A stretch of DNA of 64,000 bases, taken from positions 42,254,520 through 42,318,519 of the forward strand of contig BTRK01000006.1 in the NCBI GenBank assembly GCA_036245805.1, in the 5' to 3' direction. Below are positions 1 through 11,720 of this stretch, piece by piece. Numbering within the stretch: position 1 is the stretch's first letter; every line of letters begins with the position of its first letter. Source of the DNA: Pristionchus mayeri. Its lineage: Eukaryota > Nematoda > Chromadorea > Rhabditida > Neodiplogasteridae. A model generated the notes under the pieces. It saw only the letters and a list, made by a program, of their open reading frames with translations. It made no database searches and was not told the origin of the DNA. Made by a program: the position numbers and the translations under genes.

Positions 1-1059
1 CAATTGATCCCTTTTCCTCTGTTTGGGAAGCCCCTCGCATGCGGCTTTTTTGGCGCCAAAATTTGCATCCAGGGGTAAATTTTCACGAAAAATTTAATGA
101 ACACACTTAAAAGTACGCCTCGCATGTAACTTTTTTACGACGACTAATTTGATAATTGAAATGATGATAAGTTTTTCCCCAGATGAGCTAGCGTTTCACT
201 TCTAACAGTAAAAATGCTTATCTCGTCGAGTGCTTTCAGAATTACTATACATTTATGGGTTTTGGATGAGCCGTTCAAAAGATACAAAAACAGACCTCCC
301 AACTTCAGCGCATAACACAAAATGAAGAGTGAGAGATACCGCTTCCTAAGGTCGATTTTCGAACTCTACGTGAAAAGTTAACCCTAGCAAGATCTTAAAA
401 TCAGTACTTTATTTTTCGCTGCACGGCCTATATGTGAAAATGCTCGGTTCTCTCAGATAGTCACTCTTATGGCCCATGCCAGTGCTATACTACGGTCGGA
501 AACAATTTTTGATGTTCTTTTGGATGTTTGTGGACGATTTTGAGCACAAATTCTCTTCTCCGGAAGCCATTTTGAGGTCGTCTTACGAAAGTGAACGCTT
601 TTTTTGTTTATTCTCCGATTTCTTTCATTTTTGGCGAAAAGTGAAGCACATATATAGACTACAACTTAAGCATGAAAACTCAGAAAGTTTTTTTTTCCGC
701 TTTGCAAAGTTACAAAAGTTTTGGTTCACCCGACCGCCCCGCACCAGGGTGAGGTCCAGGAATGATGACGTCAACACATAAGTTGCAGTGCATGATGGTA
801 GCTTTCGTTGGAAAAAAAGAACGGCCTTCTATCTTTATTTTAAATGGAATTATGAGCGCGATTTGAATGTCGAAAAGTCATAGTACCTTCTTTGGCCTTC
901 TGAATCTCGAAGATGACGACAGATATCGAAATTCTGACGACGCAGTTTGAAAGAGCATCATTTGGCGCACTTCTCACCAAATTTGCTTCAGGATAAGACA
1001 GACTTGATTCCTACCGCCGCTCACCCCCCTCAAATGGTCGATTCTCTCGCGATTCCTCT
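1..1059. repeat. flank outside the giant palindrome, repeat-like
   Basis: No gene is recognised here. The part around 176-470 is a diverged copy of a sequence also found in the loops of the two smaller palindromes (about 14611-14890 and 22280-22560). The shared pieces include the stretches reading cttatctcgtcgag, aaggtcgattttcgaactct and ctctcagatagtcactctta. It is therefore an interspersed repeat. The open frame at 476-781 has no recognisable family and is judged accidental. Confidence 0.5.
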
Positions 1060-2131
1060 CATATACAGTAGGCTTTTATTATTCCTTCCGCATTCGTATA
1101 TCTACACCCATTTCCTCGTCCGTTAAGCCTTGGTCACATAAAAAATCTGCAAAACCCACGCAGTCTTGTGATTACTCTCCAATTACCTATATTTTTCTCA
1201 GCTATCATGCAAAAAATAATCAAAATAATCATGTAAGCAAAGATTATTTCCTTGCCAGAGATTAGTATGCGAACGTGCAAAACAAACATGTCAACGTGTT
1301 AGTTCAGTAAAGTTTCAGCGATGTTATCAGGAATATTCTAGTGATTAACGCAAATATACAGTTCCATCATTCCAGCTGTCGGACTAAGAGGCAGTATTCA
1401 TTTGTATGCACCCTTGTCGTCAGGAGCAAATAGAAACCCATTCTCGATGAATTCTGGGAAATACACATGCTGGTTTGCTATACCTACGAAGTCCCGTCGC
1501 CACCGAGTATGATTCCCTTTAAAAATTTGGTGTTTAGACTCAACGCGAAAGCTCGTAAGATTCGAGTTCGGGAATCCGGGAGGTGGGAATGCTCATGCCA
1601 CAGTTTATCAAGGAAATAAAGATGGGAAGTCGGATGAACTTTCTCTTAAAGAAGCAACCCGTTTCCTCCTATCTCGGCGGTCCCTGAAAGAATGAGCAGT
1701 ACATAGTGTAGCTAGATCTACGAAAGCTACTTCATCAACGAATACATACAATACCTTTTTTAAATTAACATTTTCTCAGTGAACCGTCTCAGCGTTAAAG
1801 CTCGCCAGATTCGAATTCAAGAATTTCTTGTGATACGAAATCGACTGAATTTATACCCATCTATTTTAGGATGCAACTTTTGAATTAGTACGCACATGAA
1901 ATGATAATTTCACCTTTTTCACTACTAGAGAACACTCATGGTTTACCGTTTATCATCATAATTACATTTGACAAGTGGTAGAGAATACGAGATTGAGAAA
2001 GGAAGGATATAATTATGTCGAAGGGTTTTCCCATTCTAATGACATTACAGCTGATTGTGAGGTTATAGGACATTGGAATGGTTTGAAACTTGGTAGTGGA
2101 CAGCGTTCATCTTTTCGTAAGCTTCCAGATA

Positions 2132-3501
2132 TCAGTATCCATTAGCCCGTTGTGAGTGTCGCTTTGGAATATTCGGAGGAATTCCATACAGTGAGATAGC
2201 GTAATTGCGGAGTTGATTTGTCACCTGCAGGCGCATCTGAAAAACTTTTACACACAAATATATTTTTTCCATTTTCAATTGCGTCGTCGAAATTCTAGCA
2301 TGAGTTTGAGAAACGGCATCATAGTCATTTTATGGCTTAAGCAGCTTACCTCATGGAAGAAGCAGATCCTAGGCGACTCATCTTCTGCTCCGGGACAGTG
2401 TGGCCGATGGTCGCAGAGGTCTCCGAAGTTAACACATCGATGAGTGCCATCAGGAGAGGGAGAGGGACAGGCAGCCGCGTGCTTCTGATTGCAAGCTGAA
2501 AGAAAGACACAGTAGCCAGAGATAAGAAGAAAGATAAGAAATATAAATCTCCGTAAATCCAGAAATACAAATATCACATTCATCCGCAGCGTCAATACAA
2601 CCTTTTCCTAGAATTCGCGGGATAATCTAGTTAACTGATCAGCTTACTTAGCTGAGGCAGCTAGTGTAAATTTTCTACTAATATACTGCTCTATTTGACA
2701 ATGTATTTATGGTAACCGTAATTTTCATTTTTTTAATCAAACTTCATCGAACTTGTGTTGCTGCTGCCCATTTGCCAAAGGCTTTTGTTGTTGGGTGACG
2801 ATTTTTAGCAGTGCAAATAGCCTTATACGGGTCATCGAGCTAGTTGGGTCATACTTGAAATTGATCCACAATCATTGCTTTAAATTCATTCGGCAGAAGA
2901 TAAAACGCAAGGTTTTGCATTTGTTATTGGTCATAGCATAACAAATTTATTTTTGGGATAGTTGAGAAGTGAGCTTTGATGTGCCTCGATAACATTGAGA
3001 ACGATAGACCAATGATTGAATCTCACCTATCATAGTTTCCATTGGTATCGACTGCTTGTATGCCATCTGCATCATGAGAGCCATCGAATTTGGCAGCCGC
3101 TCAGGAATGTATACTGTGTCGACATCAGTCTGGAAACTGCCGAATTTTCAACGATTACGACCCTTCAATTTTCAAGCCAATATGGAAAATAAACATTCAG
3201 TTAAATTTTGCACAAATTTTTCAGAGAACATATGATTGAGCACTTGCCTTGGAAACATTATCCGAATTTGTTCACTACATGAACAAATACAATAGGTTCC
3301 TGGATAAATCACTTATTACTATTTTGATTTCAGTGAGCTTTAGTTTAGCAATGAGAACGAGAAAATTATTTTATGTGGGTTGTGCTATTTTGCTGATTCT
3401 CCCGGAAAACTGACCCATTTGGGTTCGATGACTATGGTGGCTGCCAAATGTACGTGGGAGAGAGTGACAAGGATAAGAAGACAGGAACGAGTGGGCATCA
3501 T
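2132..3501 (-). CDS. secreted single-LDLa-domain protein, left copy
   Basis: Four exons on the minus strand: 3415-3501, 3027-3129, 2350-2495 and 2132-2236. All have GT/AG borders and compatible phases (0, 1, 0), giving 146 residues. The protein starts with a signal peptide (MMPTRSCLLILVTLSHVHLA). A segment follows with the words VYIPERLPNSMALMMQM. A six-cysteine LDL-receptor class A module (about residues 65-112) contains CVNFGDLCDH and CPGAEDESPRIC, the Ca-binding acidic pattern of LDLa. A basic tail ends KRHSQRANGY. The predicted product is exported and could be a small secreted ligand or prohormone. The architecture recalls arthropod ITG-like/prohormone-4 precursors, but that comparison is from memory and tentative. 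The start is chosen because it creates the signal peptide. The right-arm copy encodes an identical protein. Confidence 0.75.
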
Positions 3502-3589
3502 GGGAATTCTTCCGAGAGATGAATGTAGACTCTCTCGGGCTATCGACTGACTGATGAAATGGGATGGAAGTTGGATCAACTCCGCCTTC

Positions 3590-3657
3590 CGTGGAGGAGG
3601 CGGGATCAGCACGAAGGCGAACTCTCCCGTGGAGGAGGCGGGATCAGCACGAAGGCG
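3590..3657 (+). repeat. 30-bp direct repeat, two units
   Basis: The unit starting cgtggaggaggcgggatcag and ending cacgaaggcg occurs at 3590-3619 and again at 3628-3657 (period 38). The same pair is mirrored at 33648-33715, so the duplication predates the palindrome. It lies just upstream of the LDLa gene. Confidence 0.85.
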
Positions 3658-4325
3658 GAGTCGAGCTTGGATTAGAGATTATCATACGAGATTGAACACC
3701 CTGGGGGTGGAGAGGGCGGTGCTGAGGTGGAGAGAAGATGAACCTCACAACAACGAGCCTCACAACACAGTGATTGTAAGAGCATTACAGATTCGGTCAA
3801 AAATTAATTAGAGCCTGCTCAAAATCTCAGATAATGCTCTAAATTAGATAACGCAATCGGATCATAGGCTGCAGAATTTTATTTCGCTCGTTCCTCAAAT
3901 GAGGATACATTGCATCAAGGGCTTGAGGAAGGAACTAGTCTACATGAGGTCTACCATGTTCAGAATCATCGCCGATCTCAAAGAATTGCTAGAAACCAAC
4001 CGATTATAAAATAATCAGTAAATATAATTTTTCGAATGTTCGACGAACACGCATTTTAAGGTTTTATCGTGATAAACAATGCACCATATATAAAAAAATC
4101 AGTTAGTTCGACTGCCTGGCTAGAGCGGACCTCAGTCATCGCTCGCCCGAACAATGATATCAAGAACAAGCACATAGAAATGACACAAAGTCAAGAACAC
4201 GGATACAAGCCGATACTCCGTAGTGTTGGAGTTTTCAATAAAGCAGTGTTAATGATGTGATGCTCATTAAAAACAAGTGTCTTGATGCAAGGTTTCCTGA
4301 ATTTTGCACATTCCCACCCATTCCC

Positions 4326-5669
4326 GCGGACACGTTTGCCTAAGCAACGAGATCCACGGGGTCTTTTCTATGGTGGGAGGAGTGTCTTGGCTCTATGTCT
4401 CGAAATTTGTCATAAATTATATAATACAGTCATTGGGTAAGTAGAAAATGTTAATAAAGGGTAAAATGGTCAAAAAATCATAATTTTTTATTGATACATT
4501 TTCATTACAGAAAATCTCTATAGGCTTTCCATTTGTGGGCAATATCTTTCGAACATGCCCTCATAGCGTACTTCAACAAAAAACGATGCAGGGGCATTTT
4601 CGAAAGATATTGCCCGCAAATGGAAACCCTATGGAGATTTTCTGTAATGAAATTGTGAAGTAGAATATCCCAGTGTATACGATTATTGAAAAAGCTAAGG
4701 GATTGGAATCGTGATCTGCTAGTTAAGGAACCACAAAAATAGGAAAACGTGATTTTTTTCGATTTTTAAAAGCATGCAAAACAGCTGTACTTTCACGCTA
4801 GGATCACTTATCCAGTGATAATGTATTGTTTATAAATTAATACTATCTGATTTGAGTGATAGATTTTGTGAAATCGAAAAAATAAAATAGTCAACATTTC
4901 GATTAGCCACTGATTTGAACAAACAATGCGAATTTTGGGCATCACAGGTGGAACCCAAATTGTGATTTTCTTAAACAGGTAGGGGTATTCTACTATCTCT
5001 ATGCAGAACTGGTGGGATTGGACTTATCTTGAACGAGACAATACTGTCCAAATATTGACAGATTCGAAATTGTGAGAAGTGAATTTTTGAAACGAGCGAA
5101 ATTATGATATATTTTAGTCCTAGAAATTATATCAAGGTAAGTAATATCTGCAATTGTTAAAAGCTAATCAAAGTTCTCATTACTTTGGCGAAAATTAATT
5201 TTTAAATATTTTGGATGATGCACTTGGAAAGTTTGAAAATTATTTCCCGAAAATGGAAAGTCTCCCGAGACTCGCTGCAACGTGTATATGAAGCAACCTA
5301 GCTTAGAGTACAACGGGATTGAAAAAGCTAAGGGATTCGGTTCCAAATGGACTAGATATGCAGCAAAAAGTCATATTAAAAGTCATAGTCATACAAAAAG
5401 TAATATTGAGAATCGATCGGATGTTGATCTAAATACGTTTTTATAAACTTCTGGGTACCACGAGTGAAATGCATTTTGACTTTTGACTCAATTTTGTATC
5501 AATAAAAAATTATGATTTTTTGACCATTTTACCCTTTATTAACATTTTCTACTTACCCAATGACTGTATTATATAATTTATGACAAATTTCGAGACATAG
5601 AGCCAAGACACTCCTCCCACCATAGAAAAGACCCCGTGGATCTCGTTGCTTAGGCAAAAGTGTCCGCAA
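4326..5669. mobile_element. foldback element, ~1.34 kb (left arm)
   Basis: Terminal inverted repeats of about 150-170 bp. The left end runs from cggacacgtttgcctaagca through the words gtaagtagaaaatgttaa and catgattt-like text to about 4495. The same text runs in reverse complement from about 5515 to 5669. Inside lies a second hairpin (about 4497-4652) built from gaaaatctc...ttccattt arms. No transposase frame is seen, so this is a non-autonomous MITE/foldback. Mirror copy at 31636-32979. Confidence 0.85.
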
Positions 5670-5742
5670 GGTGACCGAAATGGTCGAGTCTTACGGAGCG
5701 GATCTCTTAACACCCGAAAGCAGGCATCGACACTTGCAATCA

Positions 5743-6605
5743 GAGCTGTCCAGCACTGGCGGCGACCTGTCGGGCAGGGCACAAGCATGTATGGGGGTCA
5801 TGGTCAAAAAATCGATAGTAGGTCATGAGTAGGTCAAGACTAAGTACTGTACCAATCGATAGTACCGTAGTTCCTGATACCGTATACAGCTACCGTAATC
5901 CCGATTATCGCAAACTGATTTTTTTCAAAAATTGAAAATATCGTACCTTAGTTAAAAAGTCAAAGTACCGTATCCAATCGATAGTACAGTACCACCAAAT
6001 ACCGTATCCCACTACCGTAATCCCGACTTTCACGAACTAACTTTATTTTTAAGATGTCCTGGTAACGTGCACAATCGGTATGGCGTCGTGAACGAGCGAT
6101 TGTACAGTACCCAACTGATTACCGTAACCCAGTTCCTTGTGTCAGATCCGGTTCCTTGGGTCAAAATTTTTTTCTAAAAATCCAAAATCGAGCAAACAAT
6201 TAATTTTAATTATACTTCTGTATATCTAATTACTGTAGAATCATTTTGTGATTGATTTGGGATTTTTAAAAAAATGTTTAAAATTTTTAGAAAAATGTTT
6301 GACCCAAGGAACTAGATCTGACCCAAGGAACTGGGTTACGGAAGTCAGTTGGGTACTGTACAATCGATCGTTCACGACACCAGGCCGATTGTGCACGTTA
6401 CCTGGACATCTTAAAAATAAAGTTAGTTCGTGATAGTCGGGGTTACGGTAATGGGATACGGTATTTGGTGCTACTGTACTATCGATTGGATACGGTACTT
6501 AGTTTTGACCTACCCATGACCAACCATCTATTTTTTGACCATGACCCTCGCAGGGCGCGGCGTCATCGCCTGTATGTATGCCCCTCGCCGGCGGAGTGGA
6601 CAGCT
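5743..6605. mobile_element. foldback element, ~0.86 kb, rich in ATCGAT/TACCGTA words (left arm)
   Basis: The ends read agctgtccagcactggcggc and, in reverse complement, agctgtccactccgccggcg. The arms contain mirrored phrases such as ggtcatggtcaaaaaat, atcgattggatacggta, ggtagtgggatacggta and gtacccaactga. No coding capacity is seen. A fragment of the same family forms part of the central spacer of the giant palindrome. Mirror copy at 30700-31562. Confidence 0.8.
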
Positions 6606-6948
6606 ACAGTAGCGGACAAAAGTTTAGCACCAAATTTCAAATGATCATAACTTATTTCAAAATAGAGATAAAGACTTGCGGTTTGGAGCATTCGAGAGAT
6701 ACGCCCCAGGATATTATCGGCATATGGATGGTGCGCTGAAACCTATATATCGCGGGTTACAAAATGTATTTTCCCGGAGTTCTTTCGATTTGATTTTTTT
6801 AAACCTCAGCCGAACTGTGAAGTCAAATTCATTTTGCTGAGAGAACCTCCCCCGATGATGCGAATCCACTGTCCAGCGTGTTTGGTGCTTCTCGAAGAGA
6901 GTCGGTATATCGATTTTCCGAGACCTCACACATTTTGTTTTCTGGCTA

Positions 6949-7704
6949 TATCTTCGGAACAAATTGGGCTAAAGGGTCAAAATTTCACAGGTGTCATACG
7001 GTCGTGATGGAGCAATGACATGCCAAGTTTAATAGCGAACGGACTTAAAATTGCAAAAAATCGAAAAATTTACCAATTTTCAGCCACATGAAAACACCCA
7101 ATCGGGTTCAGCGAACAATCTGATTTCATGTCACTTTATGCATAAACTATTAGAGAACTACTGTGCGAAATTGCGAGATTAGACGATTCTTTGTACCCAT
7201 TTTGCATGTGAATACTCAGGTAGGGTCAGCGGGGAAGGAACAATTTCATGAGGTTTGAGTAAAAATAGAGCATTGCCAGATTTGCACTAAACCAACACGG
7301 TAGCATATTTTGACCAAGTTATGCACATTTATCATTGAATTGGGATCATTTGACTTGAAATGTTCGTGTTCAGATAATGCGATTTTTGAGTCCGACTACT
7401 TCTGAACAGCCGCTCCACTCTGACCCTCGCCGAGTATTCACATGCAAAATGGGTATAAATAATCGCGTAATCTCGAAATTTCGCATAGTAGTTCTCAAAT
7501 AGTTTCTGCATAAAGTGACATGAAATCAGATTTTTGGCTGAATCCGATTGGGTGGTTTCATGTGGCTGAAAATTGGTGAACAAAATTTTTCGATTTTTGC
7601 AATTTTAAGTCCGTTCGCTATTAAACTTGGCATGTCGTTGCTCCATCACGACCGTATGATACTTGTGAAATTTTTACCCTTTAGCCCAATTTGTTCCGAA
7701 GATA
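6949..7704. mobile_element. foldback element, ~0.76 kb (left arm)
   Basis: Starts atatcttcggaacaaattgg and ends with its reverse complement at 7704. The two ~300-bp arms share text such as cgtgatggagcaatgac, gaacggacttaaaattgc and ttcatgtcactttatgca with several substitutions, so the element is old. No transposase. Mirror copy at 29601-30356. Confidence 0.85.
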
Positions 7705-7762
7705 TGGGAGGGTGACAATTGCCCAAACGACAATTGCCCAACTCGTCGCCTTTTGCTTGGAG

Positions 7763-8180
7763 TTTGGTGAAGCAACTTGGGAGTTGTTTCATTGTCACCA
7801 GTATGTGCTCCACTACATTTGTATATGCAACTCTTGTTACCAGCCGATCTTGAGTTTCACTCCATATCTATGTATTCATGGTCCAAAATTGGCAAGTTGA
7901 ATGGAGAATCATGGTTAGATAAACACCAAATACCGTAACCAATCGATAACCATTTTACTGGGATAAAGTAGATATTGTGGTACTAGAATATCGATTGGTT
8001 ACGGTACTCTCTGATTATCTAGCCATGATTTTCAACTAAAATTCTCAATTTTAGACCATGAACCCCGGGTCGTTGGTGAAGTGTAAAATTCATGATCGCC
8101 TAGTAACAAGAGTTACATATGCAAATGTAGCGGAGCATATAGTGGTTACAATGAAATAACTCCCAAGTTACTTCGCCAAA
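7763..8180. mobile_element. foldback element joined to the RTE 3' end (left arm)
   Basis: TIRs of about 90 bp start tttggtgaagcaacttggg and end with ccaagttacttcgccaaa. The centre contains inverted phrases ending in ccgtaaccaatcgata. It abuts the retrotransposon: the reverse-transcriptase frame runs straight from ASEKERLQF into the translated TIR, so the element has cut off the normal RTE C-terminus. The left copy carries 34 bp (about 8055-8090) absent from the right copy at 29159-29542. Both flanks of the extra stretch end in tcatg, a microhomology that fits a deletion in the right arm. Confidence 0.8.
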
Positions 8181-10560
8181 TTGCAAGCGTTCTTTCTCAC
8201 TTGCCCGTAGCGCCCACACTTCGCTTCCGTAGAGAACGGTGGCCGTGATGCAGCTCTCGAAGACTCGCCTCCTGATCTTCATGGGAAGAAGGCGGGAGGA
8301 GAGCAGATGCGATAGCTTGCTCCAGGCCAACCACCCCAATCGAATCCGATGTTCTATTTCGTCGGAATGATCCAGGGGAAAAGTGATTTTACCTCCTAGA
8401 TAGGTGGCACTTTCGACGAATTCGAACCGCAGATTATTGATGATGATTGGTTTGCGGGTAGAGGAGCAGGAGGTGAGCAGATTGGTCTTGTTTGCATTCA
8501 CTTCGAGACCCACCCTGCTGCACGCATCCATCAACTTCTTCAACATCCGTTCCAATTCAGGCCGAGATTTTGCGATGAGGGCCACGTCGTCTGCGTACTC
8601 CAGGTGGCAAAGGTTCCTCCCATCGATTCGAATCCCGTCGTTCTCCCAATTGATGCCGTCCATGGCTGATCGTAGAACTGCGTTGAAGAGACGAGGGGAG
8701 AGGGTATCCCCTTGGCGGACTCCTCTACGCACAGTCACGGGAACGAGCTCCTCATTAACTCGGATGAGTGTGGAGGAGGACTCGTAGAGACGCCGCAACA
8801 CGTGGACGAGGGAGGGATGGGCTCCGAACGAGAAGAGGGCTTGCCAGCAGGCATTCCATTCCACACAGTCGAACGCTTTCTTGAAATCGACGAATGCCAA
8901 GTAGAGTGGGATACCGTACTCGGAGGTTCGTTCAGCGACCTGCTTGATGGCATGGAGGTTGTCGAGCGTGCTGTACCCGCGCCGGAAACCGGTTTGGGTG
9001 GACGATTCAGTTTCTTCGAGCACCGCCTCGAGCCTTCGCAGAATGACCTTGGTCATGGTCTTCAGGGTTACGGTAAGGAGGGAGATAGGACGGAAGTTCC
9101 CGATGTTGGTGGGATCTCCCTTCTTGTGCAAAAGAGAGAACAGCTTCGGTCAAATCTGATGGAACTGCGTCGTCGGCTACCAGGAAGTTGAGAAGATCAG
9201 CGATAACGGGGGCAAGGTGGTTTCGCGAGCGGTTTAGCATGTCTGGGAGAATGCCATCCGACCCGGGAGAGTGACCACACTTGAGTTGGGACATCGCTTC
9301 GCTGACTTCGTCGGGTAGGAAGGGTGGGAGGGGATCGAGAGAGTGAGGAGGGACTGCGAGTGGAAGCTGAACTGCAGGAGTGTAGAGATCCCCAAAGAAG
9401 CCCTGGACTACTGTCTTGGTGGCTGCTTGAGAGAGAGCACCAGTTACAGGGTCGGGAACTAGAAGGCGCTTCTTTGAGGTGTGCAGGCTCAGCATGCTCT
9501 TCACGATGCTCCTTCCCATGGTTGCTGCTTGCCGTGCTTGTGCCTCCTTTCGCTTCCTGATGTCATCGACGAAACTCGTCCGGGCAGTTTTGCAGGCAGT
9601 TGAGTAGGCTACAGCTTCTTGAGGGTTGGATTGCAGTTGATGACGCATCGCTAGGAGCTTCCGCGTTCCACTCGAGATCCAGGGAGGGGTTTGATGCTTC
9701 CTCCAACAGTTCGTTGCCGCGGTCTCCGTGAAAGCCTTCACCGTAGTGTAGGCATCGGCGGCAGAACTGGGGCGGGCAAGGGGCAGTGACGCAAGAAGGG
9801 ATGCGTTGGCAGTAAAAGCGGTTCGATCGAAATCTAGCCGCTCCCTGCATCTTTTCTGCCTCGCCTTGCCAGGGAGGGAGAGGCACATCCGGACCAGGCG
9901 ATGGTCGGAGTCAAACTCAAACCGACCAACGACTCCGCAATTGACTACTCTCGCTGTGGTGGGCGCTGCAACGTAGTCAATTTGGTGGAATGCGGAGCCG
10001 TTGGGGGGAACGCCAGGTCCAGATTCGACCGTGCCTTATCTTGGGAAACGTGTTCAGGATGCGCAGTCTGTTCCTCACGCAGAGCTCAGTGAAGTCGTCA
10101 TCGTAGGAAGACTTGGGGGCATACGCGCTGACCAGGAAAAGCCGCTGATCTGGGAGGAGCAGAGTGGCTAGACGAGGGGAGAGGCCATTGAACACTGCTC
10201 CGCGAGCGAGTTGCGGTCGAAGCAAAAATGCCACGCCATGGGAAGCAGTGGGCCCGCCCGAGTGGTAGACTACAGTGCCTGAGGTTGTAAGATTGAATGA
10301 GGCACAACCCACAATCCTGGCTTCCTGCACTGCAATCACGTCCCACTTGATCTTGTCGAGGGCGAGCTCCATCTCCGTCTGCTTCTCCCTTGGGCCGAGC
10401 GTCCTGGCGTTGATGGTGCCGATGTAGAAATAGCGACCCATCGTGGCGGCGTACAACTCCCGCGTGCCAACGCTCCTGGGAGAGGGAATCCGGGCGGGTG
10501 GAACCGGAGACGGAGAGACGAAATCGCACTCAACCGCTCGCCACACACTTGAGAACCCAG
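8181..10560 (-). pseudogene. RTE-type non-LTR retrotransposon, left arm, decayed
   Basis: Minus-strand remnant of an APE-endonuclease/reverse-transcriptase element of the RTE clade. Endonuclease words: TINARTLG, AVQEARI, VSAYAP and DSDHRLV. RT words: FVDFKKAFD (motif A), RRGVRQGDTLSPRLF (motif B) and YADDVAL (motif C). Lesions: a 168-bp deletion at about 10094/10095 removes 56 residues including the catalytic GDFN segment. A sixth G at 10003-10008 (five C in the partner) shifts the frame. A one-base loss near 9130 between the endonuclease/linker frame and the RT frame is shared with the right arm. The 3' end is truncated by a foldback element. The copy cannot make a functional protein. Confidence 0.92.
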
Positions 10561-11012
10561 AATCTAAATAGATAATTAGAACATCGAAATAGATAATTCG
10601 ATAATTTCAGACAATGAATAGCGTCGTATTATTGGCGTTTTCGTTTGAGAAGTGATGTAGTGTTCAATTCCTCCCAGAAGAGCACAGGTTGATGGGTGGA
10701 TGCAAAAACTCATTAGCATACCGCTGAAGGGATGCCCGAGGCTAAACATTGTAGTTGATTGCTAGTTTTCACACTGCAATTGCGCCGAATAAAACAAATC
10801 GCAACCACCTCGATAGGGTGAGAAATATGGGAGCTATTATCCATCGGGATCACCTACACACTGAGGTCTTTTTGGGTAAGGGACATATGCAAAGTACATA
10901 TGCACGAAATTTATGTGCTGGGGAAGAAACACTATCATAAGATAGATTATTCCAAACATTAATAGTTCTACTTACAACAGTGGAATGAGTGCTTTTTTTA
11001 AAAAAATAATTA

Positions 11013-11720
11013 GGTTTAATTACCCAAGTTTGAGAAGACTCGGGTCTAGCATGCCTGAGGCGGCATCCAAGATTATCAAGCCTGACGGCAAGCCCGTCAC
11101 CGACCTTGAGAGACAGATCTCTGGCGCTCTCGCCGATCTGGACTCTTCCTCCGAAATCAAGAACTAGCTCCGTGAGCTCTACATCGTTGGAGTTAAGGAG
11201 GTCGAGATCGGAAACAAGAAGAGCGTCATCGTCTTCGTCCCCTACCCCCAGCTGAAGCAGTTCCAGAAGATCCAGTCCCGCCTCGTCCGTGAGCTCGAGA
11301 AGAAGCTCGGAGGAACGCATGTTCTCTTCATTGCCAGAAGACGCATCCTTCCCAAGCCCATGAGAGGAAACAAGCGTATCCCGGAGAAGCAGAAGAGGCC
11401 CCGCTCTCGCACCCTCACTGCCGTTCACGAGGCTATGCTCAACGACATCGTCTTCCCCGCCGAGGTTGTTGGAAAGAGAACCCGCGTAAAGCTCGACGGG
11501 AAGAGGATCATCAAGGTCCACCTCGACAAGGCCCAGCAGACTAATGTTGAGCACAAGGTTGAGACTTTCGCGTCGGTTTACAAGCACCTGACTGGAAAGG
11601 ACGTCACCTTCGAGTTCCCCGAGCCCATCTTCTAAGCATGGATCGGAAGCTGTGTTGAGCGACTCTGTTGATTGCCGGTTTTTTGTTGGCATTGATATAA
11701 AGTCGTTGTACCTTAAAATT
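11013..11720 (+). pseudogene. rps-7: processed retrocopy of rps-7 (40S protein eS7) with SL1 leader, left arm
   Basis: An intronless copy of ribosomal protein S7. The first 22 bases (11013-11034) are the exact nematode SL1 spliced leader, beginning ggtttaattac and ending caagtttgag. A 16-nt 5' UTR follows, then ATG at 11051. The reading frame goes MPEAASKIIKPDG...; in-frame TAG at about 11165 replaces the glutamine codon of the conserved (A)QLRELYI segment. The frame then continues with [58 protein letters not shown], ends FEFPEPIF and stops at 11635. About 190 codons, close to the family length. SL1 is added to mRNA by trans-splicing, so its presence in DNA shows that a mature mRNA was reverse-transcribed. 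The 3' end is approximate; no clear poly(A) tract remains. Confidence 0.95.

Noticed and set aside
8404..9191. Long open frames on the opposite strand of the reverse transcriptase (also 28148-28935)
   Set aside because: They mirror the RT coding strand, which has clear catalytic motifs. No homology or start context supports them.
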